Assembly: GCA_026419405.1 (NCBI GenBank) | Contig: JANZZL010000021.1 | Coordinates: 1-64,000 of the forward strand | Direction of reading: 5' to 3' | DNA: 64,000 nucleotides | DNA from: Paracoccaceae bacterium | GTDB taxonomy: Bacteria; Pseudomonadota; Alphaproteobacteria; Rhodobacterales; Rhodobacteraceae | Part shown: piece by piece, positions 9,723 to 18,984 of the stretch | Layout of the letters: each line of letters opens with the position of its first letter | How positions within the stretch are numbered: position 1 is the first letter of the stretch | Translations under genes and position numbers: made by a program | Notes under the pieces: generated by a model | What the model was told of the DNA's origin: nothing | Database searches by the model: none | Seen by the model: only the letters and a program-made list of their open reading frames with translations

Positions 9723-10997
9723 TCAGCCGTTCTCGCGCAGCACCTGACCGGCGAGGTAGAGCGAACCGCAGATGAGGATGCGGGCGGCGGGATCCTGCGC
9801 GGCGATCTCGCGCACCGATGCCAGAACGCTCTCCGCCGCCACCGCGCGATGGCCGGTGTCGAGCGCAGCCGCCAGCGTCTCCTCCGCGGTCAGCGTGTTC
9901 TTCTCGCCCGGAATCGTCACGGCATGCAGGCTCTCGGCCACTGGCGCGAGCGGCCTGAGGAAGCCGCGCACGTCCTTGGTGTTGAGCATCCCCACGATCA
10001 GGTGCGTCCGTCGCGGCGGCAGGCGGCCCAGCGTCTCGGCGATGGCTTCGCCGGCCGCCGGGTTGTGGCCGCCGTCGAGCCAGAGCTCCGCCGTCCCGGC
10101 AGCCTCGACCAGCGGGCCGGTGCGCAGGCGCTGCATCCGCGCCGGCCAGTAGGCGGTGGTCACGGCCTTCTCGCAAGCTTCGGCCGGGAAGCCCAGCGCA
10201 CGCAGCCCGGCAAGGGCGGCGCCGGCGTTGTGCACCTGATGGCCGCCGAGCAGGTTCGGCAGCGGCAGGTCGAGCAGCCCGTGCTCGTCCTGGAATACCA
10301 TCCGGCCGCGCTCCTCCCAGACATGCCAGTGCTGACGATAGGCGAGGACGGGGGCGCCGAGGCGGGCCGCCTGGCGCTCGATCACCTCTAGCGCCTCGGG
10401 CTCCTGCGGGCCGACGACGCAGGGCACGCCGGGCTTGATGATCCCGGCCTTCTCGAAGGCGATCTCGGGCAGGGTCTCGCCCAGATACTGCTGGTGGTCG
10501 TAGCTGACCGGCGTGATCACCGTCAGCGCCGGGCGGTCCACCACGTTCGTCGCGTCGAGCCGCCCGCCCATCCCGACCTCGAGCAGCGTCCACTCGGCCG
10601 GCGTCCGCGCGAAGGCGACGAGCGCGGCGACCGTCGTGATCTCGAAGAAGGTGATCGGCTCGTCACCGTTCGCCGCAAGGCATTCGTCGAGCAGCGCGGT
10701 CAGCGCCGGCTCCGAGATCAGTTCGCCCGCGATGCGGATGCGCTCGTGGAACCGCGCAAGATGCGGCGAGGTGTAGACATGCGCCCGTTGTCCCGCCGCC
10801 TCCACCCCCGCGCGGAGCATGGCGGTCGTCGAGCCCTTGCCGTTGGTGCCGGCGACGTGCACGACCGGAGGCAGGGCGCGCTCGGGATGCCCCATGCGCG
10901 CCAGAAGCCGCCGGACGCGGTCGAGCGTGAGATCGATGATCTTGGGGTGAAGCGACATCATCCGCTCGAGGATGATGTCGGAAGATGCCGTGGTCAC
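9723..10997 (-). CDS. folC: Bifunctional folylpolyglutamate synthase / dihydrofolate synthase
   Basis: The 424-residue Mur-ligase-family enzyme has the P-loop GTNGKGST (50-57), [12 protein letters not shown] and DGGHNP. It adds glutamate to dihydropteroate and to folates. Its ATG overlaps the accD stop by 4 nt (10994-10997), the common alphaproteobacterial accD-folC coupling. Internal Mets 13 and 14 are alternative starts, but the overlap favours the first. Confidence 0.95.
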   Translation of the reverse strand: MTTASSDIILERMMSLHPKIIDLTLDRVRRLLARMGHPERALPPVVHVAGTNGKGSTTAMLRAGVEAAGQRAHVYTSPHLARFHERIRIAGELISEPALTALLDECLAANGDEPITFFEITTVAALVAFARTPAEWTLLEVGMGGRLDATNVVDRPALTVITPVSYDHQQYLGETLPEIAFEKAGIIKPGVPCVVGPQEPEALEVIERQAARLGAPVLAYRQHWHVWEERGRMVFQDEHGLLDLPLPNLLGGHQVHNAGAALAGLRALGFPAEACEKAVTTAYWPARMQRLRTGPLVEAAGTAELWLDGGHNPAAGEAIAETLGRLPPRRTHLIVGMLNTKDVRGFLRPLAPVAESLHAVTIPGEKNTLTAEETLAAALDTGHRAVAAESVLASVREIAAQDPAARILICGSLYLAGQVLRENG

Positions 10998-11932
10998 GCC
11001 GGGGCATCTCCGCCTTCGGCGGGCACCGGGGCCCTGGCCTCGGCCACCGGCTTCGGCGGGGGCAGGTCGGCGAGCACGGCCGGCGACTTGCCGGTGAGCA
11101 GACGGACGATCACGATGAGTTCCTCGCGCAGCTTCCGGCGGTGCGTCACCCGGTCAAGCATGCCGTGATCGAGCAGGTATTCCGCCCGCTGGAAGCCTTC
11201 GGGCAGCTTCTCGCGGATCGTCTGCTCGATGACGCGGGGGCCGGCAAAGCAGATCAGGGCGTTGGGCTCGGCGATCTGGACATCGCCGAGCATCGCGTAG
11301 GATGCCGTCACGCCCCCGGTGGTGGGATGGGTCAGCACCACGATGTAGGGCAGGCCCGCCTCGCGCAGCATCTCGACCGCGACCGTGGTGCGCGGCATCT
11401 GCATGAGCGACAGGATTCCCTCCTGCATCCGCGCCCCGCCGGCCGCCGAGAACAGGATCAGCGGCCGCTTCAGCTTGACCGCCCGCTCGGCCGCGGCGAT
11501 CACCGCGTTGCCGACATACATCCCCATCGAGCCGCCCATGAACGAGAAGTCCTGCGCGGCGGCGACGATCGGCGTGCGGCCGATCTCGCCCTCGGCGACC
11601 AGCATCGCCTCCTTCTCGCCGGTCGCCTTCTGCGCGGCCTTCATGCGTTCGGGGTAGCGCTTCTGGTCGCGGAAATGCAGGGGATCGGCCAGCGGCTCGG
11701 GAACCTTCACCTCGGTGAAGACCCCGCCGTCGAACAGCGCCGTGAAGCGCTGGCGGGGGCTGATCGCCATGTGGTGGTCGCACGCCGTGCAGACGTTGAG
11801 GTTCTCGGCCAGCTCGCGGTGGAACAGCATCTGCCCGCATTCGGGGCACTTCGTCCACAGGTTCTCCGGGATCTCGCGCCGGGAGAAGAGCGAGTTGATC
11901 TTCGGCCGGACGTAGTTGGTGATCCAGTTCAT
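10994..11932 (-). CDS. accD: Acetyl-CoA carboxylase carboxyltransferase subunit beta
   Basis: The 312-residue protein has the four-cysteine zinc ribbon (C29, C32, C48, C51 in CPECG and CTACDHH) and the carboxyltransferase core ([19 protein letters not shown]). It transfers carboxyl from biotin to acetyl-CoA with AccA, starting fatty acid synthesis. The C-terminal ~20 residues are Pro/Ala-rich and probably disordered. It precedes folC with a 4-nt overlap and follows the CPBP genes on the same strand by 63 bases. Confidence 0.97.
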   Translation of the reverse strand: MNWITNYVRPKINSLFSRREIPENLWTKCPECGQMLFHRELAENLNVCTACDHHMAISPRQRFTALFDGGVFTEVKVPEPLADPLHFRDQKRYPERMKAAQKATGEKEAMLVAEGEIGRTPIVAAAQDFSFMGGSMGMYVGNAVIAAAERAVKLKRPLILFSAAGGARMQEGILSLMQMPRTTVAVEMLREAGLPYIVVLTHPTTGGVTASYAMLGDVQIAEPNALICFAGPRVIEQTIREKLPEGFQRAEYLLDHGMLDRVTHRRKLREELIVIVRLLTGKSPAVLADLPPPKPVAEARAPVPAEGGDAPA

Positions 11933-11995
11933 GCCGGGCCAATCCTCAGGGCTGCGGACCGCCCCGAGATAAGGCGGTGCCCGGGGAAATGCAAT

Positions 11996-12874
11996 CTAGC
12001 GGTCGAGCACGCGGACCAGCACGCGCCAGACCACCAGGATGAAGAGGATGTTGAACCCCAGCGAGGGAACGAGGCGGGCGCCCTCCTCGAGGCCGAAGGG
12101 CGTCACCCAGCGGGCGAGCCCGGTGATCGTGCCCGAGATCGAGATCACGAGGAGCCCGGCGATGTTGTTGACGAAATGCAGCCCCAGCGCCGCGCCGAGG
12201 CTGCCCGTCCGTTCCGTCAGGTCTGCCAGCACCAGGGCGAAGACGAAGGTGGTGAGCAGGATCAGCCAGGCTGCCGGTCCGGCCGCGGGGTTCCAGTGCA
12301 GCAGGCCGAACAGGAGCGAGGGCAGCCCCATCCAGATCCACCGAGCCGCGAAGCGTGCGGCGAGCTGCTGCTGGAGGTAGCCGCGGAAGATCAGCTCCTC
12401 GGCGGAGATCTGGACGAGCAGCAGCGCCAGCGCCGCGGGAAGAAGCCTGAGCCAGGTCTGCCACGGCAGGTTGGGGACGGCCGGTTCGAGCCATGCGCCG
12501 ACGCCCATCAGGGCCGCGTAGAGCGGGGCCGAGACGGCAACCGTCAGGGCGAAGCCGCGAAGCGTCTCGTCGCGCGGGCCGAACAGCGTGCCCGGCCCGC
12601 GGAAGTGCACCAGGGCCGCGAGCAGGGCGCCGATCAGCAGGCCGCCGAAGGTGCCGAGCAGGACCAGCGTCTGCGCCGGCCGGTCGGGCGTCGCGAGCGC
12701 CTGGATCCAGCCGAAGAACTCGAGCGGCCCGACGGCCGCGAAGACCCCGACGAGCATCAGCGCCACGCCGCCGGCGTAGCAGAAGACGATCACGAGCAGG
12801 CCGACCAGCAGCCGCCAGATCTCGGGGCAGAGCCGGGCCGGCCGCACCATGGCCTCGAATTCGGGACTGCGCAT
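11996..12874 (-). CDS. CPBP-family intramembrane glutamic endopeptidase (copy 1)
   Basis: The 292-residue multi-pass membrane protein has all CPBP (Abi/Rce1-like) motifs: EELIFRG with E159, E160 and R164, LLHW with H193, and LHFVNN with H233 and N237. Such proteases cut inside the membrane and act in prenyl-protein or peptide processing; the bacterial substrate is unknown. A GTG three codons upstream (12883) is an alternative start. It lies 67 bases downstream of a second, diverged copy. Confidence 0.9.
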   Translation of the reverse strand: MRSPEFEAMVRPARLCPEIWRLLVGLLVIVFCYAGGVALMLVGVFAAVGPLEFFGWIQALATPDRPAQTLVLLGTFGGLLIGALLAALVHFRGPGTLFGPRDETLRGFALTVAVSAPLYAALMGVGAWLEPAVPNLPWQTWLRLLPAALALLLVQISAEELIFRGYLQQQLAARFAARWIWMGLPSLLFGLLHWNPAAGPAAWLILLTTFVFALVLADLTERTGSLGAALGLHFVNNIAGLLVISISGTITGLARWVTPFGLEEGARLVPSLGFNILFILVVWRVLVRVLDR

Positions 12875-12941
12875 CGGTTTCACCGCCTGCCGCTGGCTCT
12901 GCCTCGGCCGCGAGCGTAGCGCGCGCCACCGGCCCCTTCAA

Positions 12942-13817
12942 TCACAGCCGGAGCGCGACGCGGATCGCCAGCCAGGAAAGGCCGATGGCCGCGAGCCCGG
13001 TCGGCGGCAGCGGCGGCGCCGCCGCGATCTGCTCCGGCCCGAAGCGCAGCAGGAACAGCGCCAGCCCCGCAAACGCGCCGGGACGGGCGATGACGGCCAT
13101 CGCGATCGCGTTGTGGGCGAAGTGGAACCTCATCGCGGCGCCGAGGCTGCCGGTGCGCGCTGTGAGGTCTGCCGCGGCGAGGCCGAAGGCGAAGGCGGGC
13201 GCCGCGTTCCAGGGCGTGCGCGCTCCGCTGGCGCCGGGCACGCAATGTCCCCGCGCGAACAGCGCCGAGGGCAGGACCATCCAGACGAGGGGCGAGCGGA
13301 ACCGCGCGGCAAGCTGGCTCTGGAGGCAGCCCCGGAGCACCAGTTCCTCGGCGCCCGTCTGCACGGGGATCGCCGGGGCCGCCAGGGGAAGAAGGGCAAG
13401 CCAGCGTCCGGCCTCGGCGCCCTGCCCGAGCGTGTCGGGCCCGGGGAGCAGGAGCCGGAGGACGACCGCAAGGATATCGACCGCCCGGGCGGCGAGCAGG
13501 GTGTCCCAGGTCGCCTGGCCGGGCGGGCCGAGCGGCGTCTGCCAGCGCCGGAAGTGCGGGATCCGGCAGGAAACCAGCGGGCCGGCGGCGAGGAGGGCGA
13601 AGGTCGGGAGCGCCGGCAGCGCGCCCGACGGCGCGTCCGTCCGGTAGAGCTGCGCATGCGGGTCGCCGGCAGCCTCGAGGCCCGAGGGCGGCCCGACGAG
13701 CTGGACGGGCGCGAAGGTGCAAGGGCCCGCGGTGAGGGCGGCGCCCAGGGCCGTGCGCCGCAGGGCGCAGCCCGCCCGGGCGGGACCGACCATCGCCTCG
13801 TGCCGGCCGCAAGCCAT
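12942..13817 (-). CDS. CPBP-family protein, diverged tandem paralogue (copy 2)
   Basis: This 291-residue protein aligns end to end with the neighbouring copy. The N-terminal HEAMVGPARA matches FEAMVRPARL, and the ADLT-RTGSLGAA block is nearly identical. The catalytic motifs are kept at matching positions: EELVLRG (E157, E158, R162), H191 and FHFAHN (H232, N236). Unlike copy 1, its first ~110 residues are rich in Pro, Gly, Arg and Ala and have lost clear transmembrane helices. The start is chosen by alignment with copy 1; the frame is open further upstream. It may be degenerating or altered in topology. Confidence 0.7.
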   Translation of the reverse strand: MACGRHEAMVGPARAGCALRRTALGAALTAGPCTFAPVQLVGPPSGLEAAGDPHAQLYRTDAPSGALPALPTFALLAAGPLVSCRIPHFRRWQTPLGPPGQATWDTLLAARAVDILAVVLRLLLPGPDTLGQGAEAGRWLALLPLAAPAIPVQTGAEELVLRGCLQSQLAARFRSPLVWMVLPSALFARGHCVPGASGARTPWNAAPAFAFGLAAADLTARTGSLGAAMRFHFAHNAIAMAVIARPGAFAGLALFLLRFGPEQIAAAPPLPPTGLAAIGLSWLAIRVALRL

Positions 13818-13932
13818 GCCGGCAGAGCTCGCGGCCGGGAAGGCCGGCGTCGCGGGCCGGGGCCTGCAATCGCGCTTGTGCCCTCCCGCCCGGTCGCCTA
13901 TCCCAGACCCGGATCGTCGCGGGAGGAGTCGG

Positions 13933-15666
13933 ATGCTGAAGCGCAAGGTCGACAAGTCGAAACTGCCCAGCCGCCACGTGACGGTGGGGCCCGAGCGGGC
14001 GCCGCACCGCAGCTACCTCTACGCCATGGGCCTCTCCGAGGACGAGATCGCCCAGCCGCTGGTCGGCGTCGCCACCTGCTGGAACGAGGCCGCGCCCTGC
14101 AACATCGCGCTCAACCGTCAGGCGCAGTCGGTCAAGCTCGGGGTGAAGGCCGCCGGCGGCACCCCGCGCGAGTTCACCACGATCACCGTCACCGACGGCA
14201 TCGCCATGGGTCACGAGGGGATGCGCTCCTCGCTGGCCAGCCGCGATGCGATCGCCGACACGGTGGAGCTGACGATGCGCGGGCACTGCTACGATGCGCT
14301 CGTCGGCCTTGCCGGCTGCGACAAGTCGCTGCCCGGCATGATGATGGCGATGGTGCGCCTCAACGTGCCTTCGGTCTTCCTCTACGGCGGCTCGATCCTG
14401 CCGGGGCGGCTCAACGGGCGCGACGTGACCGTGCAGGATGTCTTCGAGGCGGTCGGCCGTCACCAGGCGGGCATGAACAGCGCGGCCGAGCTCGAGATCC
14501 TCGAGCGCATCGCCTGCCCCTCCTCCGGGGCCTGCGGCGCCCAGTATACCGCGAACACCATGGCCTGCGTGTCCGAGGCGATCGGGCTTGCGCTGCTCAA
14601 CTCCTCGGGCGCGCCGGCGCCCTACGAAAGCCGCGACCAGTATGGCGAGGCCTCGGGCGCGGCGGTGATGAACCTGCTCGAGAAGGGGATCCGCCCGCGC
14701 GACATCGTGACCCGCAAGAGCCTCGAGAACGCCGCCCGCATCGTCGCCTGCACCGGCGGCTCCACGAATGCCGGCCTGCACCTGCCGGCCATCGCCCACG
14801 AGGCGGGGATCGACTTCGACCTCTTCGATGTCTGCGACATCTTCCACGACACGCCCTACTTCGTGAACCTCCGGCCCGGCGGGCAGTATGTGGCCAAGGA
14901 TCTCTACGAGGCCGGCGGGGTGCCGGTGGTGCTCAAGCAGCTCCTCAAGGCGGGGCTCCTGCACGGCGACTGCATCACCGTCTCGGGCCGGACCATCGGC
15001 GAGGAACTCGACGAGATCCGCGGCGAACCCGACGGGCGGGTGATCTACCCGGTCGATGCGCCGATCACGAAGACGGGCGGCGTCGTCGGCCTCAGGGGCA
15101 ACCTGGCGCCCGAGGGCGCCATCGTGAAGGTCGCCGGGATGACCGAGGAGGAACAGGTCTTCACCGGGCCGGCCCGGGTGTTCGAGTGCGAGGAGGACGC
15201 CTTCGCCGCCGTCAAGGCGCGCAACTACCGCGAGGGCGAGGTCATCGTGATCCGCAACGAGGGGCCGAAGGGCGGCCCCGGCATGCGCGAGATGCTGGCC
15301 ACCACGGCGGCGATCAGCGGCCAGGGCATGGGCAAGAAGGTCGCGCTGATCACCGACGGCCGCTTCTCGGGGGCGACGCGCGGCTTCTGCGTCGGCCACA
15401 TCGGGCCCGAGGCGGCCCAGGGCGGCCCGATCGCACTGCTGCGCGACGGCGACATGATCACCCTCAACGCGCTGACAGGCGAGATCTCGGTCGATCTCAG
15501 CGAGGAAGAGCTGGCCGCGCGGCGTGCCGCCTGGCCCGGTCCGCGCAAGACGATCTACACCTCGGGCGCGCTCTGGAAATACGCCCAGCTCGTGGGCTCG
15601 ACCCGGTATGGCGCCGTCACCCACCCCGGCGCGAAGGGCGAAAGCCACGTCTACGCCGACCTCTGA
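13933..15666 (+). CDS. ilvD: Dihydroxy-acid dehydratase
   Basis: The 577-residue IlvD/Edd-family enzyme has the three cluster cysteines in CWNEAAPCN, GCDKSLPGM and CPSSGACGAQYTANTM, and the C-terminal DGRFSG motif. It converts dihydroxy-isovalerate and dihydroxy-methylvalerate to the 2-keto acids of valine and isoleucine synthesis. GGGAGGAG 7 nt before the ATG sets the start. The related Edd and sugar-acid dehydratases are possible, but motif spacing and length favour IlvD. It stands alone, divergent from the CPBP genes. Confidence 0.93.
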   Translation: MLKRKVDKSKLPSRHVTVGPERAPHRSYLYAMGLSEDEIAQPLVGVATCWNEAAPCNIALNRQAQSVKLGVKAAGGTPREFTTITVTDGIAMGHEGMRSSLASRDAIADTVELTMRGHCYDALVGLAGCDKSLPGMMMAMVRLNVPSVFLYGGSILPGRLNGRDVTVQDVFEAVGRHQAGMNSAAELEILERIACPSSGACGAQYTANTMACVSEAIGLALLNSSGAPAPYESRDQYGEASGAAVMNLLEKGIRPRDIVTRKSLENAARIVACTGGSTNAGLHLPAIAHEAGIDFDLFDVCDIFHDTPYFVNLRPGGQYVAKDLYEAGGVPVVLKQLLKAGLLHGDCITVSGRTIGEELDEIRGEPDGRVIYPVDAPITKTGGVVGLRGNLAPEGAIVKVAGMTEEEQVFTGPARVFECEEDAFAAVKARNYREGEVIVIRNEGPKGGPGMREMLATTAAISGQGMGKKVALITDGRFSGATRGFCVGHIGPEAAQGGPIALLRDGDMITLNALTGEISVDLSEEELAARRAAWPGPRKTIYTSGALWKYAQLVGSTRYGAVTHPGAKGESHVYADL

Positions 15667-15798
15667 CCCGCGCCGCGGCGCGCGCGGCGGCCGGCCTGCG
15701 CCGCGCACGGGGCGCGCGGAAGCAGGGCCGGTCTCGGCAGCCGGAGGGGTGATGCGGGCGACTTGATCGTGCCGGGTTTTGCAGGGATCTTCGCCGCC

Positions 15799-16587
15799 AT
15801 GGCCGACCGACCCGAGGGAACCATCCAGCCGTCGCTGCTCGACCGCCTGGCCGAGGCGCGCGTCCTGCGGCACTGGCGCCGCGCGGGCGCCGCCGCCCCC
15901 GCCGCCGACCTCGGAACCCTGCGGGCGCAGCGCGGACGCGCGCGGCGCCTCCGCCGGGAACTCGACCGGGTGATCGACGTCGCCGAAGGCCGGCTTGCCC
16001 TGCCCGCCGTCGGTTCCAACGCCATGAGCCGGCCGCCGGGCGCGGACTGGCTCTGGCGCCCGGATCCCTGGCGCTTCCCCATCGCTCCCAGGGGCCAGGC
16101 CGGGGCCGGGATGCGCACCCCGGTCTGCCCGGGCATGAGCCTGTTCCACGACTGCCCGATGGCCGAGATCACGGTCCGCCAGGACCGCAACGCGCGGCCG
16201 GGCGACCTTGCGCCCTTCGGCCTCGCCATCGAGACCTTCGGCTTCGCCGGGCGCTTCCTCTCGCTGGCGATCGACCTGCCCGAGGATGCCATCCGGGGCC
16301 TGTCCGCGCGCCACGTCATCCGCGTCGAGGCCGAGGTCGAGTGCGAGCGGCCGACCGGGCTGCTCTTCAGGCTGAACCTCCGGCAGGGCCCCAATGCCGA
16401 ACAGATCCTCGCGCATGTGGCCGAGGCCGGCCGCAACGCCGTGGCCGAGTTCGATCTGGCCTACGGCAATCTGCGCGCAGCGCCGATCGACAAGCTCTGG
16501 CTTGACCTGATGATCGACCGGCCGGCGATGAACGCGGTCCGCCTGCGCGACCTGCGGTTCAGCCGGCGTCCCCGGGCCGAGCTCTAG
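15799..16587 (+). CDS. DUF6478-like conserved protein
   Basis: The 262-residue protein has an Arg-rich N-terminus (VLRHWRRAG, RGRARRLRRELDRVI) and a C-terminal beta-rich half (ITVRQDRNARPGDLAPFGLAIETFGFAGRFLSL, in parts). I recall such proteins in Rhodobacterales as DUF6478, with no known function. A TTG at 15763 and a GTG at 15769 are possible earlier starts with a GGAGGGG before them; the first ATG is used here. A second small gene follows after 2 bases, implying an operon. Confidence 0.7.
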   Translation: MADRPEGTIQPSLLDRLAEARVLRHWRRAGAAAPAADLGTLRAQRGRARRLRRELDRVIDVAEGRLALPAVGSNAMSRPPGADWLWRPDPWRFPIAPRGQAGAGMRTPVCPGMSLFHDCPMAEITVRQDRNARPGDLAPFGLAIETFGFAGRFLSLAIDLPEDAIRGLSARHVIRVEAEVECERPTGLLFRLNLRQGPNAEQILAHVAEAGRNAVAEFDLAYGNLRAAPIDKLWLDLMIDRPAMNAVRLRDLRFSRRPRAEL

Positions 16588-16589
16588 CC

Positions 16590-16961
16590 GTGCCGGGCCC
16601 GAGGATCGAGAAGCTCGCCTTCCGCGGCGGACTCTGGCAGGGGCGTCTGGTCGGCCTGCCCGCAGGCCAGTCCCCGCAGGTCGCGGTCGGTGCCGGCGCG
16701 GCGAAGCTCTCCGGGGTGGAGGTCAGGCCGGACGGCGCCGGCGCCTGGATCCTCTCGGTTCCGATCCCGTCCGAGGCGCTGGGCGACGGCATCGCCGTGT
16801 TGCTCGTGACCGATGCCGCTTCCGGCGAGCGGCTCGGCGAGATCGTCCTGGCCGTGGGCGAACCGGCCGAGGACGACCTGCGCGCGGAACTCGGCCTGCT
16901 GCGGGCCGAGCTCGAACTTCTGAAGCGGGCCGTCCGGCGCCTGGCCGACCCGGCGGACTGA
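16590..16961 (+). CDS. Small hypothetical protein with C-terminal coiled coil
   Basis: The 123-residue product begins with GTG two bases after the DUF6478-like gene, so the two are surely cotranscribed. Its first ~90 residues look beta-rich. The C-terminus (about 93-120; DDLRAELGLLRAELELLKRAV) has a leucine-spaced coiled coil fit for oligomerisation. No named family is recognised. The pairing with the upstream gene is the main functional clue. Confidence 0.7.
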   Translation: MPGPRIEKLAFRGGLWQGRLVGLPAGQSPQVAVGAGAAKLSGVEVRPDGAGAWILSVPIPSEALGDGIAVLLVTDAASGERLGEIVLAVGEPAEDDLRAELGLLRAELELLKRAVRRLADPAD

Positions 16962-16976
16962 GGCCGTTCCGGCCGT

Positions 16977-17288
16977 TCAGGCGCCCTGACCGGGGCGCGG
17001 CAGGGTCTCGGCCAGGCTTTCGAAGGCGTGGCCCGAGGCGACCAGGCAGGTCGGCCCGCCCGGTTCGGTCACCGTGATCGTCCAGGTCCCGGTCTCGAGC
17101 GAGGCGAACACCTCCACCACGGCGTTGTTGGCGGCAAGCGCGATGGCCTGCCGCGTCTCGCCGTAGCCGGCCGCCAGCCGGTCCACCACGGTGGCATGGT
17201 CGGCGCAGGGCGCCTGCGCGTTTGCGATGTTGGTCGCCGCGATCAGCGCGGCGAACCCGAACGAAAGGGCGAAGAGTTCCCGTGACAT
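16977..17288 (-). CDS. Small secreted hypothetical protein
   Basis: The 103-residue product has a signal peptide (MSRELFALSFGFAALIAATN...ANAQ) and a mature part of about 78 residues with two cysteines (C28 and C81), possibly disulfide-bonded. The core TGTWTITVTEPGGPTCLVASG reads as a beta hairpin. It resembles small periplasmic proteins of Rhodobacterales with no known role. A GGGGA ribosome site before the ATG supports the start. Its 3' end faces the preceding small gene across 15 bases. Confidence 0.75.
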   Translation of the reverse strand: MSRELFALSFGFAALIAATNIANAQAPCADHATVVDRLAAGYGETRQAIALAANNAVVEVFASLETGTWTITVTEPGGPTCLVASGHAFESLAETLPRPGQGA

Positions 17289-17464
17289 GACTGTTTCCCC
17301 AGGCTGGGCATCCGCCGCTGTCCGACGGGGTTTCCGCCGGGCGTCCGGCTCGTGCCGACCGCGCTCCGTTGACCCGATGCGAGAAGCCTGCCCGCGGCGC
17401 GGAAAGAAATGGTTAATGCCCCGTTTCGCGCCCGCAGGATGGGTAAGCCGCTGAAATCTACGGA

Positions 17465-17473
17465 TTGCTGCAA
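17465..17473. promoter_or_regulatory. TTGCTGCAA palindrome upstream of mcl2
   Basis: A 9-bp palindrome (TTGC-T-GCAA) lies 69 bases before the mcl2 ATG, with a related TTGCGCA about 18 bases further on. Short-chain acyl-CoA regulators of the ScfR/RamB/PccR type bind TTTGCAAA-like sites in related bacteria, so a link to carbon control is conceivable. The evidence is only motif and position. Confidence 0.3.
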
Positions 17474-17542
17474 CGCGGCATCTTCTCGCTTGCGCAGCGC
17501 GGGGCGCTCGGAGAGCTTGGGCGCGTCAACCGGAGGGATTCG

Positions 17543-18418
17543 ATGGACGGCATGGTGCGGCCCTGGCGATCGGCGCTCTACATTCCCGCATCGCGCGAAC
17601 GCGCGCTCGAGAAGGCGAAATCACTGCCGGCCGACGCGATCCTGTTCGACCTCGAGGACGCGGTCGCGCCCGACGAGAAGCCCGCCGCCCGCCGGCTTCT
17701 GGCCGAGACGCTCGCCGCGGGCGGCTACGGGGAACGCGCCTGCCTCTCGCGGATCAACGCCCTCGACACGCCCTGGGGCGAGGATGACCTCGCCACCCTC
17801 GCCGATGCCCGGCCGGCGGCCATCCTTCTGCCGAAGGTGAACGGGGCCGCGGATGTCGAGGCGCTGGCGCGCCGGCTCGACGCTCGCGCGGGCACGGCAG
17901 AGACGCGGATCTGGGCGATGATGGAGACGCCGCTTTCGGTGATCCATGCCGCCGCGATCGCCGCCGCCCCCCGCATGGCCGGCTTCGTCATCGGCACCAA
18001 CGATCTCGCCAAGGAGCTCGGCGCCCGCCAGCGCCCGGACAGGCTGCCGCTGATGGCTGCCCTTCAGACCTTCCTGCTGGCCGCGCGGGCCTTCGGACTG
18101 GTCTGCATCGACGGCGTCTACAACGCCTTCCGCGATGCCGAGGGCCTGCGGGCCGAATGCGAACAGGGCCGCGATCTCGGCATGGACGGCAAGAGCCTGA
18201 TCCACCCCGACCAGATTCCGGTGGCCAACGAGGTCTTCGCCCCCACGGACGACGAGCTCGACCTCGCCCGGCGCCAGATCGCCGCCTTCGAGGAGGCGGC
18301 CGCCGAGGGCAGGGGCGTGGCCGTCGTCGACGGCCGGATCGTCGAGAACCTTCACGTCGCCGCCGCGCAGGCGACCCTTGCCAAGGCGGCCGCGATCGCC
18401 AGACTGGCAGCGCGGTGA
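17543..18418 (+). CDS. mcl2: (3S)-malyl-CoA thioesterase (Mcl2-type, CitE-like)
   Basis: The 291-residue HpcH/HpaI-CitE-fold protein has RSALYIPASRERALEKAK, the metal-site motif DLEDAVAPDEK and IDGVYN. These resemble Mcl2 of Rhodobacter sphaeroides more than the lyase Mcl1. Mcl2 hydrolyses (S)-malyl-CoA to malate and CoA, making the last step of acetyl-CoA assimilation by the ethylmalonyl-CoA pathway irreversible. The start follows CGGAGGG; longer frames upstream lack a ribosome site. mch, the mesaconyl-CoA hydratase gene, is three genes downstream. Confidence 0.85.
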   Translation: MDGMVRPWRSALYIPASRERALEKAKSLPADAILFDLEDAVAPDEKPAARRLLAETLAAGGYGERACLSRINALDTPWGEDDLATLADARPAAILLPKVNGAADVEALARRLDARAGTAETRIWAMMETPLSVIHAAAIAAAPRMAGFVIGTNDLAKELGARQRPDRLPLMAALQTFLLAARAFGLVCIDGVYNAFRDAEGLRAECEQGRDLGMDGKSLIHPDQIPVANEVFAPTDDELDLARRQIAAFEEAAAEGRGVAVVDGRIVENLHVAAAQATLAKAAAIARLAAR

Positions 18419-18430
18419 CGGAGGACCCCC

Positions 18431-18979
18431 ATGACCCTGCTCATCCTCGGACTCGTGCTGTGGTATGCCGGCCACCTGTTCAAGCGGGTCATGCCGTCCG
18501 CGAGGGAACGCCTCGGCGACATGGGCAAGAGCGTGGTCGCCATCCTGATCGTCGCCGGTCTGGTGATGATGGTGATCGGCTACCGCGGGCTCGAGACGCC
18601 GCAGGTCTGGTATCCGCCCGCCTGGACGATCCACCTCAACAACCTGCTGGTGCTGCTGGGGTTCTACCTCTTCGCCGTCTCGGGGACGAAGGCGCGCCTC
18701 GCCACGCGGATGCGCCATCCGCAGCTCGCCGGCTTCAAGAGCTGGGCGCTCGCGCATCTGCTGGTCAACGGCGATCTCGCCTCGGTGGTGCTGTTCGGCG
18801 GGCTGCTCCTCTGGGCGGGGATCGAGGTCATCGTGATCAACCGCGCGCAACCGGCCTGGACGCCGCCCGCCTGGGGCGGCCCGTCGTCCGAGGTGAAGGC
18901 CGTGCTCGGCGCGGTCGTGCTGTTCGGCGCGGTGGCCTTCCTGCACACCTGGTTCGGATACTGGCCCTTCCCGGGATAG
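18431..18979 (+). CDS. NnrU-family membrane protein
   Basis: The 182-residue multi-pass protein begins with a membrane helix (LLILGLVLWYAGHLFKRV) and has at least four more hydrophobic segments, with histidines and the LAGFKSWALAHLLVNGDL block typical of NnrU. NnrU was named from denitrification clusters but also occurs in strains without them, and its role is unclear. No nitrate, nitrite or nitric oxide genes are nearby; here it lies 12 bases after mcl2 and 5 before a DUF1737 gene. Confidence 0.88.
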   Translation: MTLLILGLVLWYAGHLFKRVMPSARERLGDMGKSVVAILIVAGLVMMVIGYRGLETPQVWYPPAWTIHLNNLLVLLGFYLFAVSGTKARLATRMRHPQLAGFKSWALAHLLVNGDLASVVLFGGLLLWAGIEVIVINRAQPAWTPPAWGGPSSEVKAVLGAVVLFGAVAFLHTWFGYWPFPG

Positions 18980-18984
18980 TCGCC

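Noticed and set aside
12880-16416. Long minus-strand open frame opposite ilvD
   Set aside because: It covers a clear ilvD gene on the other strand, shows no domain-like sequence and is a GC-bias shadow.
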